Assembly (NCBI GenBank): GCA_965247015.1
Contig: CBDFGG010000004.1
Coordinates: forward strand, 744,001 to 808,000
DNA from: JAIXWP01 sp965247015
GTDB taxonomy: Bacteria; Bacteroidota; Bacteroidia; Flavobacteriales_D; Sanyastnellaceae
Direction of reading: 5' to 3'
Length of the DNA stretch: 64,000 bases
Both the position numbers and the translations under genes were made by a program. Shown here in pieces: positions 18,028 to 25,828 of the stretch; within the stretch, counting starts at the first letter, position 1, and every line of letters starts with the position of its first letter. Below the pieces are notes generated by a model, which did not search any database, was not told the DNA's origin, and was given only the letters and a program-made list of their open reading frames with translations.

Positions 18028-18042
18028 CAAAAAAATCAAGCT

Positions 18043-18492
18043 ATGAACTTAACAGATCAAATCAACGAGGATATCAAAACTGCAATGAAAGCAGGTGAAA
18101 AGGATAAACTCATGGCATTGCGCGACATCAAGAGCAAGCTGCTCCTCGAAATGACTAAAGAAGGTGGAGATGGTAATGTTGATGATTCCAAGGGAATGGC
18201 CATTCTCAATAAACTTTACAAACAGCGTGTGGAGTCCATTGAAATCTATAAGACTCAGAACAGACCAGATCTAGCAGAAGAAGAGCAAAAGCAAGCGGAT
18301 GTAATCGCGGCTTACCTTCCAGAGCAGCTTACAGGTGATAAACTAGAAGCCGCAGTAAAGGATATCATTGCACAAGTAGGAGCTACGACTATTGCTGACC
18401 TAGGTAAAGTAATGGGTGCTGCAAATAAAGCCTTGGCTGGCCGTGCAGATGGTAAAGCAATCAGCGAATTGGTAAAGAAAATGCTTGCTTAA
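18043..18492 (+). CDS. yqeY: GatB/YqeY domain protein
   Basis: 149 aa from the ATG at 18043 (MNLTDQINEDIKTAMKAGEKDKLMALRDIKSKLL). A reading frame extends 27 codons further up to 17962, but that stretch has no family similarity and contains the likely promoter. YqeY is an all-helical protein related to the tail domain of GatB, the tRNA-dependent amidotransferase subunit; its own role is unsettled, though tRNA-related function is suspected. The end (MGAANKALAGRADGKAISELVKKML) matches the family. It is followed six bases later by the retropepsin-like gene. Confidence 0.9.
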   Translation: MNLTDQINEDIKTAMKAGEKDKLMALRDIKSKLLLEMTKEGGDGNVDDSKGMAILNKLYKQRVESIEIYKTQNRPDLAEEEQKQADVIAAYLPEQLTGDKLEAAVKDIIAQVGATTIADLGKVMGAANKALAGRADGKAISELVKKMLA

Positions 18493-18497
18493 TCTCC

Positions 18498-18938
18498 ATG
18501 GCAAAACATCACCAACAACCCCTACAATTAATCGGCAGACGCGAGCGTATTGCACTGCCTGACATTGGCGGTGTGGTGGTCGAAGCCAAAATTGACACTG
18601 GTGCCTTTCGAACTGCTCTGCATTGTGAATCATGCGAAGAAGTTCAAACAGAAAAAGGACCTGCTGTTAAAGTGATTTTCAATCTAGATGAAAAGGGAAA
18701 TAAAACTTCCTATTTCCACAAATATTCGCTCAAAGAAGTGAAGAATTCTTTTGGGCAAAGTGAAACACGATACTGCATTAAAACCCGCATCAGGATAGGT
18801 GGGCGTGACATTCGTTCGGAAGTCACGCTCACCGATCGCTCGGGGATGAAATATCAAGTATTGATTGGAAGAAAAACCTTGCTTCGCAAGTTTCTCGTTG
18901 ATGTGAATCAAACGCACATCCTTCCTCTTCACGTCTGA
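18498..18938 (+). CDS. RimB-like ATP-dependent zinc protease / retropepsin-like protein
   Basis: 146 aa, PF05618-type. The retropepsin-like catalytic motif is AKIDTGAFRTALHCE (Asp-Thr-Gly at about residues 31-33), with a second half including RSGMKYQVLIGRKTLL. In Pseudomonas the homologue RimB is encoded with RimK and trims poly-glutamate tails that RimK adds to ribosomal protein S6. Here a RimK-like gene lies tail to tail with it, with no base between the stop codons, which supports the same pairing. Despite the family name, an aspartic-protease mechanism is more likely than a zinc one. Confidence 0.85.
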   Translation: MAKHHQQPLQLIGRRERIALPDIGGVVVEAKIDTGAFRTALHCESCEEVQTEKGPAVKVIFNLDEKGNKTSYFHKYSLKEVKNSFGQSETRYCIKTRIRIGGRDIRSEVTLTDRSGMKYQVLIGRKTLLRKFLVDVNQTHILPLHV

Positions 18939-18950
18939 TTAGACGTGCTT
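18930..18950. terminator. Hairpin spanning both stop codons
   Basis: CACGTCT-GATT-AGACGTG forms a 7-bp stem; the loop and stem contain the TGA of the plus-strand gene and the TAA of the minus-strand gene. The plus strand continues CTTTTC. It probably serves both transcripts. Confidence 0.65.
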
Positions 18951-19811
18951 TTCAATGTATTTTATAATCTGACCAGCTATATCTTTTCCAGTCGCATTTT
19001 CTATGCCTTCTAATCCTGGAGAAGAATTCACTTCGATAATTAGCGGACCTCTATCACTTTGAAGAATATCTACGCCTGCTACACCAAGTTTCAAAGCATT
19101 GGCAGCTTTGATTGCTGCGATCTCTTCTTCGTGTGTTAGCTCAATAACTTCAGCGGTTCCACCTCTGTGTAGATTAGAACGGAACTCCCCTTCTTTCGCT
19201 TGGCGCTTCATGGCTCCTACTACATGTCCGTCTACTACAAATGCGCGGATATCCGCACCCTTAGCCTCTTTGATATACTCTTGAACAATCACGCGTGCCT
19301 TCAATCCATTGAAGGCTTCCACCACTGAAACGGCCGCTTTCTTATTCTCCGCTAACACCACTCCTAAACCTTGTGTACCCTCCAATAACTTGATGACTAC
19401 TGGAGCACCTCCCGCTTCTTTGAGAATTTTCTCAACGTCACGTGAGTAATTGGTGAAGACTGTTTTTGGCAAACCAAGACCTGCTCTCGAAAGAATCTGT
19501 AAACTTCTCAGTTTATCACGGCTTCGAACCAATGCTTGTGACTCAACGGCTGTGAACACATTCATCATCTCAAACTGGCGTACTACTGCAGTTCCGTAGA
19601 ACGTGACAGAGGCTCCAATACGGGGAATAACCGCATGGATATCCTTGAGTTCTTCGCCATTGTAAATGATTTTTGGATTCTTTTTTTCAATCACCAAGTT
19701 ACACTTTAGGTGATCAAGTACGCGAACGTTATGTCCTCTTTTCTCTCCAGCTTCAACCAATCTTTTGGTGCTGTAGAGCTTCGGGTCGCGAGAAAGTATT
19801 GCGATGTTCAT
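18939..19811 (-). CDS. rimK: RimK family ATP-grasp ligase
   Basis: 290 aa. The RimK-type pre-ATP-grasp region (MNIAILSRDPKLYSTKRLVEAGEKRGH) is followed by an ATP-grasp domain: VVIKLLEGTQGLGVVLAE, RAFVVDGHVVGAMKRQ, and the metal-binding IIEVNSSPGLEGIE. E. coli RimK adds glutamates to the C-terminus of ribosomal protein S6; other members modify other acceptors. Length and motifs fit RimK proper, and the facing RimB-like protease supports that role. A candidate promoter is at 19828-19835. Confidence 0.9.
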   Translation of the reverse strand: MNIAILSRDPKLYSTKRLVEAGEKRGHNVRVLDHLKCNLVIEKKNPKIIYNGEELKDIHAVIPRIGASVTFYGTAVVRQFEMMNVFTAVESQALVRSRDKLRSLQILSRAGLGLPKTVFTNYSRDVEKILKEAGGAPVVIKLLEGTQGLGVVLAENKKAAVSVVEAFNGLKARVIVQEYIKEAKGADIRAFVVDGHVVGAMKRQAKEGEFRSNLHRGGTAEVIELTHEEEIAAIKAANALKLGVAGVDILQSDRGPLIIEVNSSPGLEGIENATGKDIAGQIIKYIEKHV

Positions 19812-19827
19812 GTGATATAAATCGTAT

Positions 19828-19835
19828 GCAAAGTA
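19828..19835 (-). promoter_or_regulatory. Candidate -7 box of rimK
   Basis: TACTTTGC on the minus strand, a TAnnTTGC variant, 17 bp before the start. A similar variant, TACCTTGC, precedes the ThiF gene. Confidence 0.3.
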
Positions 19836-19900
19836 ATGACTAAATCAGGTGGCTATATTAACGAAATGTGAAAATTATTTTTCCGAATAATTATAGAATC

Positions 19901-21037
19901 TTATTCGAATAACGCCTTGTTTAGGCGAATAGCTTCCGGAGTGTTTGTTTTCTTCAAACCCATATCCAGCGCGCCTTTGCGCCACACCAGATAGGATTGA
20001 TGATCCATTTTTGCCGCATAAACGAGCTTATTCAAAAAGGCCTCTTGGTCTAGGGGCAGGTCCCAACCTGCATGATTTGCCTCCAAATCTCTCCAAGGTG
20101 TCTTATTAGATATGATAACCGGCACCCCATTGGAGAGTGATTCAGCTATGGCGTGACCAAAATTCTCTCCCCATGTAGCTAAGAGGAAAAAGTGAGATCG
20201 CTGAAGGATAGCGGGAATTTGATCCGGCGATATTTCACCTTTGAATGTAATCGTATGACTCCCTCTGCTAGCTTCTGCCTCACAACGCTCGAAATAAGCG
20301 ATATCATTCTTTGAACCAAATATTTCAAATGAAACCGAATATTCATTCGGTATTGCATTTACGTATTGAATTGCCTCAAGAATTCCTTTTTCCGAACTTA
20401 TTCGAGAAAATGTAACCAGCGAAATTTTTCCAACTTCTTTAACAATTTGGTCCGATGCCGTTTTCCCCACAGCACTTAAAACAGGCGCTATCTTGATATT
20501 ACCGCTATCACCAAAGTGTATTTTGATTTCCTCAGCCTCTGTCTCACTAGTTGCGTGCCATCTCACTTCTCTATACCACCCAAGCCACTTTGACACTTTC
20601 AAGAAAATATTCTTTTTTCTTGACTTTATAGATAAGGCGCCAGATTTGAGCATTCCTCTTGGAGCAACCAATACCCTCGACCGAATATTCGTTCGGTTGA
20701 AATATCTCAATGGTAAAATGGTGAATTTTGGTGAAAATAATGAGTTTAGATAAACCCAATCAGGACGTACCTCTTCTTTCAGTTGCTTCAAAAGAGAAGC
20801 ATTTAGATCACTATCTTGGATGTATAATACTTTACAATTTTTTGAAATCTCTGTCCAAACTTGGGCTGTTATGTTTTCATAAGGCTGATCAGACCGATAA
20901 TCTGTAATTCGAGTGACAACAAAGAATTCATGGTCTACATGGTTGACCATTTGAAACAACGACTGGATGGGGCCGCCCGCCTTAAAGCCTGGGACAAACC
21001 AATCAGTGAAAACTAATATTTTCTTTTTATTGCTCAA
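19901..21037 (-). CDS. Glycosyltransferase family 4-like protein
   Basis: 378 aa, GT-B fold. The N-terminal half has the glycine-rich acceptor loop (DWFVPGFKAGGPIQSLFQM); the C-terminal half has VTFSRISSEKGILEAIQ and the donor-binding ENFGHAIAESLSNGVPVI (E-x7-E). It adds a sugar to a nascent surface glycan, acceptor unknown. Its start overlaps the end of asnB by 11 bp, so the two are translated from one mRNA. Two copies of the dispersed palindrome lie within it (20334 and 20680), encoding PNEYSV and FNRTNIR. Confidence 0.88.
   Translation of the reverse strand: MSNKKKILVFTDWFVPGFKAGGPIQSLFQMVNHVDHEFFVVTRITDYRSDQPYENITAQVWTEISKNCKVLYIQDSDLNASLLKQLKEEVRPDWVYLNSLFSPKFTILPLRYFNRTNIRSRVLVAPRGMLKSGALSIKSRKKNIFLKVSKWLGWYREVRWHATSETEAEEIKIHFGDSGNIKIAPVLSAVGKTASDQIVKEVGKISLVTFSRISSEKGILEAIQYVNAIPNEYSVSFEIFGSKNDIAYFERCEAEASRGSHTITFKGEISPDQIPAILQRSHFFLLATWGENFGHAIAESLSNGVPVIISNKTPWRDLEANHAGWDLPLDQEAFLNKLVYAAKMDHQSYLVWRKGALDMGLKKTNTPEAIRLNKALFE
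20334..20351. repeat. Dispersed palindrome copy in a glycosyltransferase gene
   Basis: ACCGAATA-TT-CATTCGGT, 13 of 16 arm positions; perfect 6-bp outer arms. Confidence 0.65.
20680..20697. repeat. Dispersed palindrome copy in a glycosyltransferase gene
   Basis: ACCGAATA-TT-CGTTCGGT, 14 of 16 arm positions. It lies 346 bp from the previous copy in the same gene. Confidence 0.7.
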
Positions 21038-22892
21038 TTTGATTCTTATTCACCCAATGTCCTAGCACCACCAGCGGCCACATGCGCGACCAAGAGACCA
21101 ATTTACTTCCCGATAAAAATTGATTCCATTGCAGCATTACTTCCTGATGATCTAAATCCTCTATTCTCTTCAAGGAAGCCAAGCCTTCTTCGCAAAATGG
21201 TTTTAGCTCATTTTTCATCCAATGTGACCAAGGGAATGTAAAGCCCATCTTCGGACGATTCACAATGCTCTCAGGGATCACATCCGCGCAGCTCTCCACC
21301 AATAATTGCTTTGGAGAATGCGGGAATTTTATTTGGTCAGTAACAGAAAGTACATAGTCCACCAATCGATGATCTAAGAATGGTACTCTGATTTCGAGGG
21401 CGCTTGCCATGCTCATTTGATCCGCATCCCGCAACAATACATTGACCATATAGGTCTTCATTTCACACTGTGAAACGTAGCTCAAAATTTTGTCTGGTGC
21501 TGCCTCTAGGCTATTGGCAATTTGATAGACTTGCGATGGACCGATCTTTTTACTTGGGCATAACTTCGCTATGCTCTTATCCATCCAGAGCTGTCTAGTG
21601 AGCGCGTAGGTGGAAGCAACATCAATCGATTCAGATTTCAGGAGCTCGCCAATTTTTTGTGAGGCAATAGAGGGCTTGACCGTATTCAGTGCTGATGCCG
21701 CGAGCGCCCGCAGGGCGCGGGGTGTGGCAGCAAGCCATTTTTTTTGCTGCAATGCATGTACACGTTGGAACACATCATATCCAGCAAATACTTCATCGCC
21801 GCCTAGTCCTGACATCGCCATCTTCACTCCTGCTTCGCGTGTCACTTTAGAAACAACATAAGTATTGGGGCCATCTCCACTCGGATGATCCATTGCATTC
21901 AGTGCCTCAGGTACTAACTTCAAAAAATCATTTGCTGACAGCTTGATATTATGATGGGCAGTATTGTACTTCTTAGCAATAAGTGTAGAATATTCTTCTT
22001 CATTAAACTCCTTTTCATGGAATGTAATCGAGAAAGTATTGACGGGCTTTGTAGCAAATTTTGACATTAGTCCTACCACAATACTCGAATCAATGCCCCC
22101 GCTCAAAAACGCTCCGAAAGGTACGTCAGCTCTCATTCTTAGAGCAACAGAATCCTCTAACAGTCTGCGCACTTCGCGCTTTACTTCCTCTTTTGTTGCA
22201 TTACTTAGATCATACTTTGCATCACTGAGTGACCAATATTGAATGGTTTCAATAGCTTTTTCCGTCACTTTTAAAAAGCTTCCGGGCATAAGCATTTGCA
22301 CATCCTTCAAAATTGTTTGAGGCGCTTGCACCGATTGAAACTTTAAGTATTCAATCAAAGAACTTCCATCAATCTTGGCGCTAATTAATCCCGACCGAAT
22401 GATCGCTCGGATTTCAGAAGAGAAAACGATGCCTTCATTTTTTCTTGAAAAATAAATAGGCTTTACACCCAGTCTATCTCGGTAGATGAAGAGTGAATTG
22501 CTACGCTTATCCAGCAAGGCCAGGCCAAACATTCCAATGAATCGTTCGACACATCTTTCTCCCCATTTCAAGTATGACGCAATGATTACTTCAGTATCAC
22601 TGCTCGTGAGAAATTGATAGTCTGATTGTAATTCTTCTTTAAGTTCGATGTAATTGTAAATCTCACCATTGAAGACAACGACAATGTTGTGATCGGCAGA
22701 ATAAAAAGGTTGATTACCGGCAGCAGAGGTATCAATGATGCTTAGTCGTCGGTGGCCTAACCCAATATTTCCCTGAACAAAAACACCTTCAGCATCCGGA
22801 CCTCTGTGTGCAATAGCATCGTTCATTTTGTGCAGAACAGAATGCATATCACCGCTATCCTTCCAATAAGCTATACCGTTAATTCCACACAT
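21027..22892 (-). CDS. asnB: Asparagine synthase (glutamine-hydrolysing)
   Basis: 621 aa. N-terminal class II glutamine amidotransferase with the catalytic Cys2 (MCGINGIAYW), GHRRLSIID and FNGEIYNY. The C-terminal synthetase has the PP-loop FLSGGIDSSIVVGL and GLGGDEVFAGY. Such AsnB paralogues are common in O-antigen and exopolysaccharide clusters, where they may amidate sugar acids or amino-acid decorations instead of making free asparagine. Its location among glycosyltransferases suggests that role here. It has its own candidate promoter at 22917-22924. Confidence 0.93.
   Translation of the reverse strand: MCGINGIAYWKDSGDMHSVLHKMNDAIAHRGPDAEGVFVQGNIGLGHRRLSIIDTSAAGNQPFYSADHNIVVVFNGEIYNYIELKEELQSDYQFLTSSDTEVIIASYLKWGERCVERFIGMFGLALLDKRSNSLFIYRDRLGVKPIYFSRKNEGIVFSSEIRAIIRSGLISAKIDGSSLIEYLKFQSVQAPQTILKDVQMLMPGSFLKVTEKAIETIQYWSLSDAKYDLSNATKEEVKREVRRLLEDSVALRMRADVPFGAFLSGGIDSSIVVGLMSKFATKPVNTFSITFHEKEFNEEEYSTLIAKKYNTAHHNIKLSANDFLKLVPEALNAMDHPSGDGPNTYVVSKVTREAGVKMAMSGLGGDEVFAGYDVFQRVHALQQKKWLAATPRALRALAASALNTVKPSIASQKIGELLKSESIDVASTYALTRQLWMDKSIAKLCPSKKIGPSQVYQIANSLEAAPDKILSYVSQCEMKTYMVNVLLRDADQMSMASALEIRVPFLDHRLVDYVLSVTDQIKFPHSPKQLLVESCADVIPESIVNRPKMGFTFPWSHWMKNELKPFCEEGLASLKRIEDLDHQEVMLQWNQFLSGSKLVSWSRMWPLVVLGHWVNKNQIEQ
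22394..22411. repeat. Dispersed palindrome copy in asnB
   Basis: ACCGAATG-AT-CGCTCGGA, 13 of 16 arm positions; the weakest symmetric copy. Confidence 0.5.
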
Positions 22893-22916
22893 TCGTTAAG
22901 GCCTTAAATATTGAGA

Positions 22917-22924
22917 CGAAGGTA
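22917..22924 (-). promoter_or_regulatory. Candidate -7 box of asnB
   Basis: TACCTTCG on the minus strand fits TAnnTTYG, 25 bp before the start codon. Confidence 0.4.
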
Positions 22925-22935
22925 AAACAGGAAGT

Positions 22936-23979
22936 CTATGATTTCATCATGCTGAGAATAGAATCTGCATATTGTTGCGCATCCAGCTTTAGCCCGAGAT
23001 TTCTGCTGATTTCTCCCATAGCTCTCAACTCTTCATTTGTTAACTTACTTACCTCTTGAAAAAGCTGAACAATGCCCTCTTTGGTGTTATTCTCGAGCAG
23101 CCATCCATTGCTCTCTGTAAGAAGCGCTGTCCTTGCTCCTACTTTCTGGGATAAAATCAATGGGTAACCCGCCACTGCAAATTCATTTACCACTACGCCC
23201 CAAGGTTCATACAGACTAGGAAGAATGAAAACATCCCCATCCAACATCGCCTGCTCCATTTCGGCGGGTTGTTTGAAGCCATGATGAATAATTTGTGGAT
23301 GAAGAATGCGAGTATCGAAAAGAGGTCCGGTGCCGAAACAATGTAATTCATCCGTTCGGTTTTCTTTTGAAACCCAAGTAGCAAAGGCTTCACAAAGCGT
23401 TTGAATATTCTTTTCAGGGGCATATCTCCCCACGTAATACCACTTTCTTATTTCACTATTTCGTAGTGCTCTTTTTTCATAAACCCTGCTGAAGCGATCG
23501 GTTTCGCAGATATAAGCGCCTTGCTTAATTTCTTTTTCCCGAAATCCAATTTTCGTGGCAAATTGAAATTGCTCCGCCCCTGGCACGAATGCGTAGTCAA
23601 AATAACGTCGAACGAGAAGCCTCAAATAAAGGCCTCGCAACTCATCTTTAAGACCGCCCTCCCACTGCTTATCAAAGCCTAGAAGAGAAGGGATCTGTCT
23701 ATTCGTAGCAACAGCATTGAGGTATTCCTTATCAGACCACCCACCGCAAAAGATTAAATCGTAATTGGAATCAGCTATAAGTTTGGATAATTGCCCTTCT
23801 GAGTAGGTGCTTCTATCGAACCGATTTATTTTTCTACTAAATTCGAAACGGAAAGGAGCCTCGCTCTTTACGGGATATGCAACTATATCAATCTGTACAT
23901 CGTGATTATCAGCAAGATAATTCAGTGCATGCACGATATAGCCTGCCAATTCTCGATATAAGACAATCATTCTTTTCAT
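22936..23979 (-). CDS. Glycosyltransferase family 4-like protein
   Basis: 347 aa, GT-B fold. WYYVGRYAPEKNIQTLCEAF marks the start of the C-terminal Rossmann domain and YEPWGVVVNEFAVAGYPLI the E-x7-E donor-binding helix. The N-terminal half is divergent, so the acceptor is unknown. It is divergently arranged from the GNAT gene, with only 24 bp between starts. A CATATTTG sequence overlapping that gap could be its -7 box. Confidence 0.87.
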   Translation of the reverse strand: MKRMIVLYRELAGYIVHALNYLADNHDVQIDIVAYPVKSEAPFRFEFSRKINRFDRSTYSEGQLSKLIADSNYDLIFCGGWSDKEYLNAVATNRQIPSLLGFDKQWEGGLKDELRGLYLRLLVRRYFDYAFVPGAEQFQFATKIGFREKEIKQGAYICETDRFSRVYEKRALRNSEIRKWYYVGRYAPEKNIQTLCEAFATWVSKENRTDELHCFGTGPLFDTRILHPQIIHHGFKQPAEMEQAMLDGDVFILPSLYEPWGVVVNEFAVAGYPLILSQKVGARTALLTESNGWLLENNTKEGIVQLFQEVSKLTNEELRAMGEISRNLGLKLDAQQYADSILSMMKS

Positions 23980-24003
23980 AGAGATCCGAAACTACCCGCA
24001 AAT

Positions 24004-24951
24004 ATGAACATTTTAAGATACCAAGACTGGATGCGACCTCAAGTAATTGAGATGTTTGCTCAGGAATATGGCGTTGACCCTGTTCAATTTGAGCGTCAGT
24101 TTATCGAGTTTTATGAATCACCATTCCAAAAAGATCATTGCGTTCGCATTGTTGCTGAAGAGAACGGTAAGGTCGGAGGCTTTCAATCCTTTTTCTATTG
24201 GCCTTTAACGCATAATGGTAAAACCATTCGCGCATTTCAAAGTGGGAACAGCTTAGTGCATCCCGATTTTCGAGGCAAAGGACTTTTTGCAAAAATGCTG
24301 GATTGGATTCATTTACCCGAAAACAACATTGCGCTGGATGTATTGATAGGTTTTCCCGTGGAAGCAAGCTACAATTCCTTTATTAGAAATAAATGGAAGA
24401 ATCCTTTCAATCTGCAATGGTACATCAAGCCTATGAGGCCAATAAGTTCTTTGATTAGCAAGCCTTCCGTGAAACTTTCAAAAAAATTTGGCGCTCGTAT
24501 TCCTAGAAAAATAGCTCTATCAAAGGAGACCTTTTGTGTCGAACAGCAAGTTGATTTTGATAAATATCGTTTTCAATTCCAACAAGGACATTATCACCGA
24601 TTTGAATATTCTGAATCTGATCACCATGTACTTTTTGAGTTTAAAATTCAAACACGAAAGAAGTATATCAAAGAATTGGTCATAGGTAAAATTGGCCCTA
24701 CATCAATTGATAAAGCCTTTATCCAAAGGGCATTCAAAGCATTCATGAAAGAAATAAATAGAACTACTTCTGTAGCATTTGTTTCTATCGCCATCAATGA
24801 TCATTCGGACCAACAACAAATTATTATCGAAGAATTGGGCTTTAAAAAAATTGATCGGAAAATTTACTTCATTGCGAAAGGTCCATTGGCAGACCAGACT
24901 TCTGATTGGTCAAATTGGTGGTTGGGACGAGCGGATATAGATACATGGTAA
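24004..24951 (+). CDS. GNAT family N-acetyltransferase
   Basis: 315 aa. The acetyl-CoA-binding motif A is SLVHPDFRGKGLFAKMLDW (about residues 83-101), preceded by the expected beta strands. The C-terminal half is not recognisable and may be a second, degenerate GNAT domain. The gene begins a two-gene plus-strand unit with the polysaccharide deacetylase (one base between stop and next ATG) inside an otherwise minus-strand glycan cluster. The two probably act in turn on an amino sugar, one removing and one adding acyl groups; this is inferred from adjacency. Confidence 0.82.
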   Translation: MNILRYQDWMRPQVIEMFAQEYGVDPVQFERQFIEFYESPFQKDHCVRIVAEENGKVGGFQSFFYWPLTHNGKTIRAFQSGNSLVHPDFRGKGLFAKMLDWIHLPENNIALDVLIGFPVEASYNSFIRNKWKNPFNLQWYIKPMRPISSLISKPSVKLSKKFGARIPRKIALSKETFCVEQQVDFDKYRFQFQQGHYHRFEYSESDHHVLFEFKIQTRKKYIKELVIGKIGPTSIDKAFIQRAFKAFMKEINRTTSVAFVSIAINDHSDQQQIIIEELGFKKIDRKIYFIAKGPLADQTSDWSNWWLGRADIDTW

Positions 24952-24952
24952 T

Positions 24953-25828
24953 ATGAAAAGAGCGCTTATTCAACTATACAAATCTACTCTTGGTCATACC
25001 GAACGATTGTTCGGTCGTATACCCTCAGAGCATGAATTAATAGTTGCATGTATGCATTCGACACCAAAAGATCGATTAGTTGATTTCGAAAAATTAGTGG
25101 AAACACTCAGAAAAAGATTCACTTTCCTCGATCCATCGGACCTTCCTCTCTATCTGGAAAATCCAGACAACTTCACCAACGGACCCTATTTTCTTTTCAC
25201 GTTTGATGACGGCCTCGCCAATAATTTGGAATCTGCCAAAGTATTAGCCGCTCATCAGATTAAAGCAATCTACTTTGTAGTTCCTGACTTTATAGAGTCT
25301 ACAGATCAGAATGCGTATTACCGAACGAACATTCGGCCAATTGTCGACGAGAAAATAGATCACGAAACTTCAGACACCACGGCAATGTCTTGGAGCGATC
25401 TTGCAGCACTTGCAAAAATGGGGCATTGTATAGGAAATCACACCAAAACGCATTGTCTCTGTCAGGGCATGTCAATTCAAGAAATTGAAGCTGAATTAAG
25501 CTATACAGACATTAAAATTCAGGAAAAAATTGGTGCTCAACCGCTCTTTTTCGCATCACCAAATAATACGTTAGAGAGTGTTGGAAACGCCGCAGCGCAA
25601 GTCATTCTAAGAAATAAGTATTTCCATTTTACCACTATACCGGGCTTACATGCTGCGGGAGAAAATCCAAAAAATTGGATTTACAGAAGAAATATAGAAG
25701 TGCATTGGGGGAAAGGCGCTATTGAATTTGCGCTTGGTTCTTTTGATTTATCGCGATGGCAAAAGCAGCGAGACGCTCTTTCTCTTCTTGCTCGCGCTTC
25801 TCATCTCGATACTTCCAATTCTCTTTAG
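24953..25828 (+). CDS. Polysaccharide deacetylase (NodB-like) family protein
   Basis: 291 aa. NodB-fold signatures: FLFTFDDGLANN (catalytic and metal Asp pair, about residues 82-93) and CIGNHTKTHCLC with the His-x3-His metal pair. It probably N-deacetylates an amino-sugar residue of a glycan. The last 110 bp overlap, tail to tail, the end of the ligase gene on the other strand. Two palindrome copies lie within it (24998 and 25320), encoding TERLFG and YRTNIRP in different frames. Confidence 0.88.
   Translation: MKRALIQLYKSTLGHTERLFGRIPSEHELIVACMHSTPKDRLVDFEKLVETLRKRFTFLDPSDLPLYLENPDNFTNGPYFLFTFDDGLANNLESAKVLAAHQIKAIYFVVPDFIESTDQNAYYRTNIRPIVDEKIDHETSDTTAMSWSDLAALAKMGHCIGNHTKTHCLCQGMSIQEIEAELSYTDIKIQEKIGAQPLFFASPNNTLESVGNAAAQVILRNKYFHFTTIPGLHAAGENPKNWIYRRNIEVHWGKGAIEFALGSFDLSRWQKQRDALSLLARASHLDTSNSL
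24998..25015. repeat. Dispersed palindrome copy in the deacetylase gene
   Basis: ACCGAACG-AT-TGTTCGGT, 15 of 16 arm positions; codon 16 onward of the gene. Confidence 0.75.
25320..25337. repeat. Dispersed palindrome copy in the deacetylase gene
   Basis: ACCGAACG-AA-CATTCGGC, 14 of 16 arm positions. Confidence 0.7.

Noticed and set aside
17962..18042. Upstream extension of yqeY
   Set aside because: Contains the -7 box and no family sequence; start placed at 18043.
23343..23360. CCGTTCGGT half-site in a glycosyltransferase gene
   Set aside because: Only the right arm matches; the left arm has no symmetry, so it was not counted as a palindrome copy.
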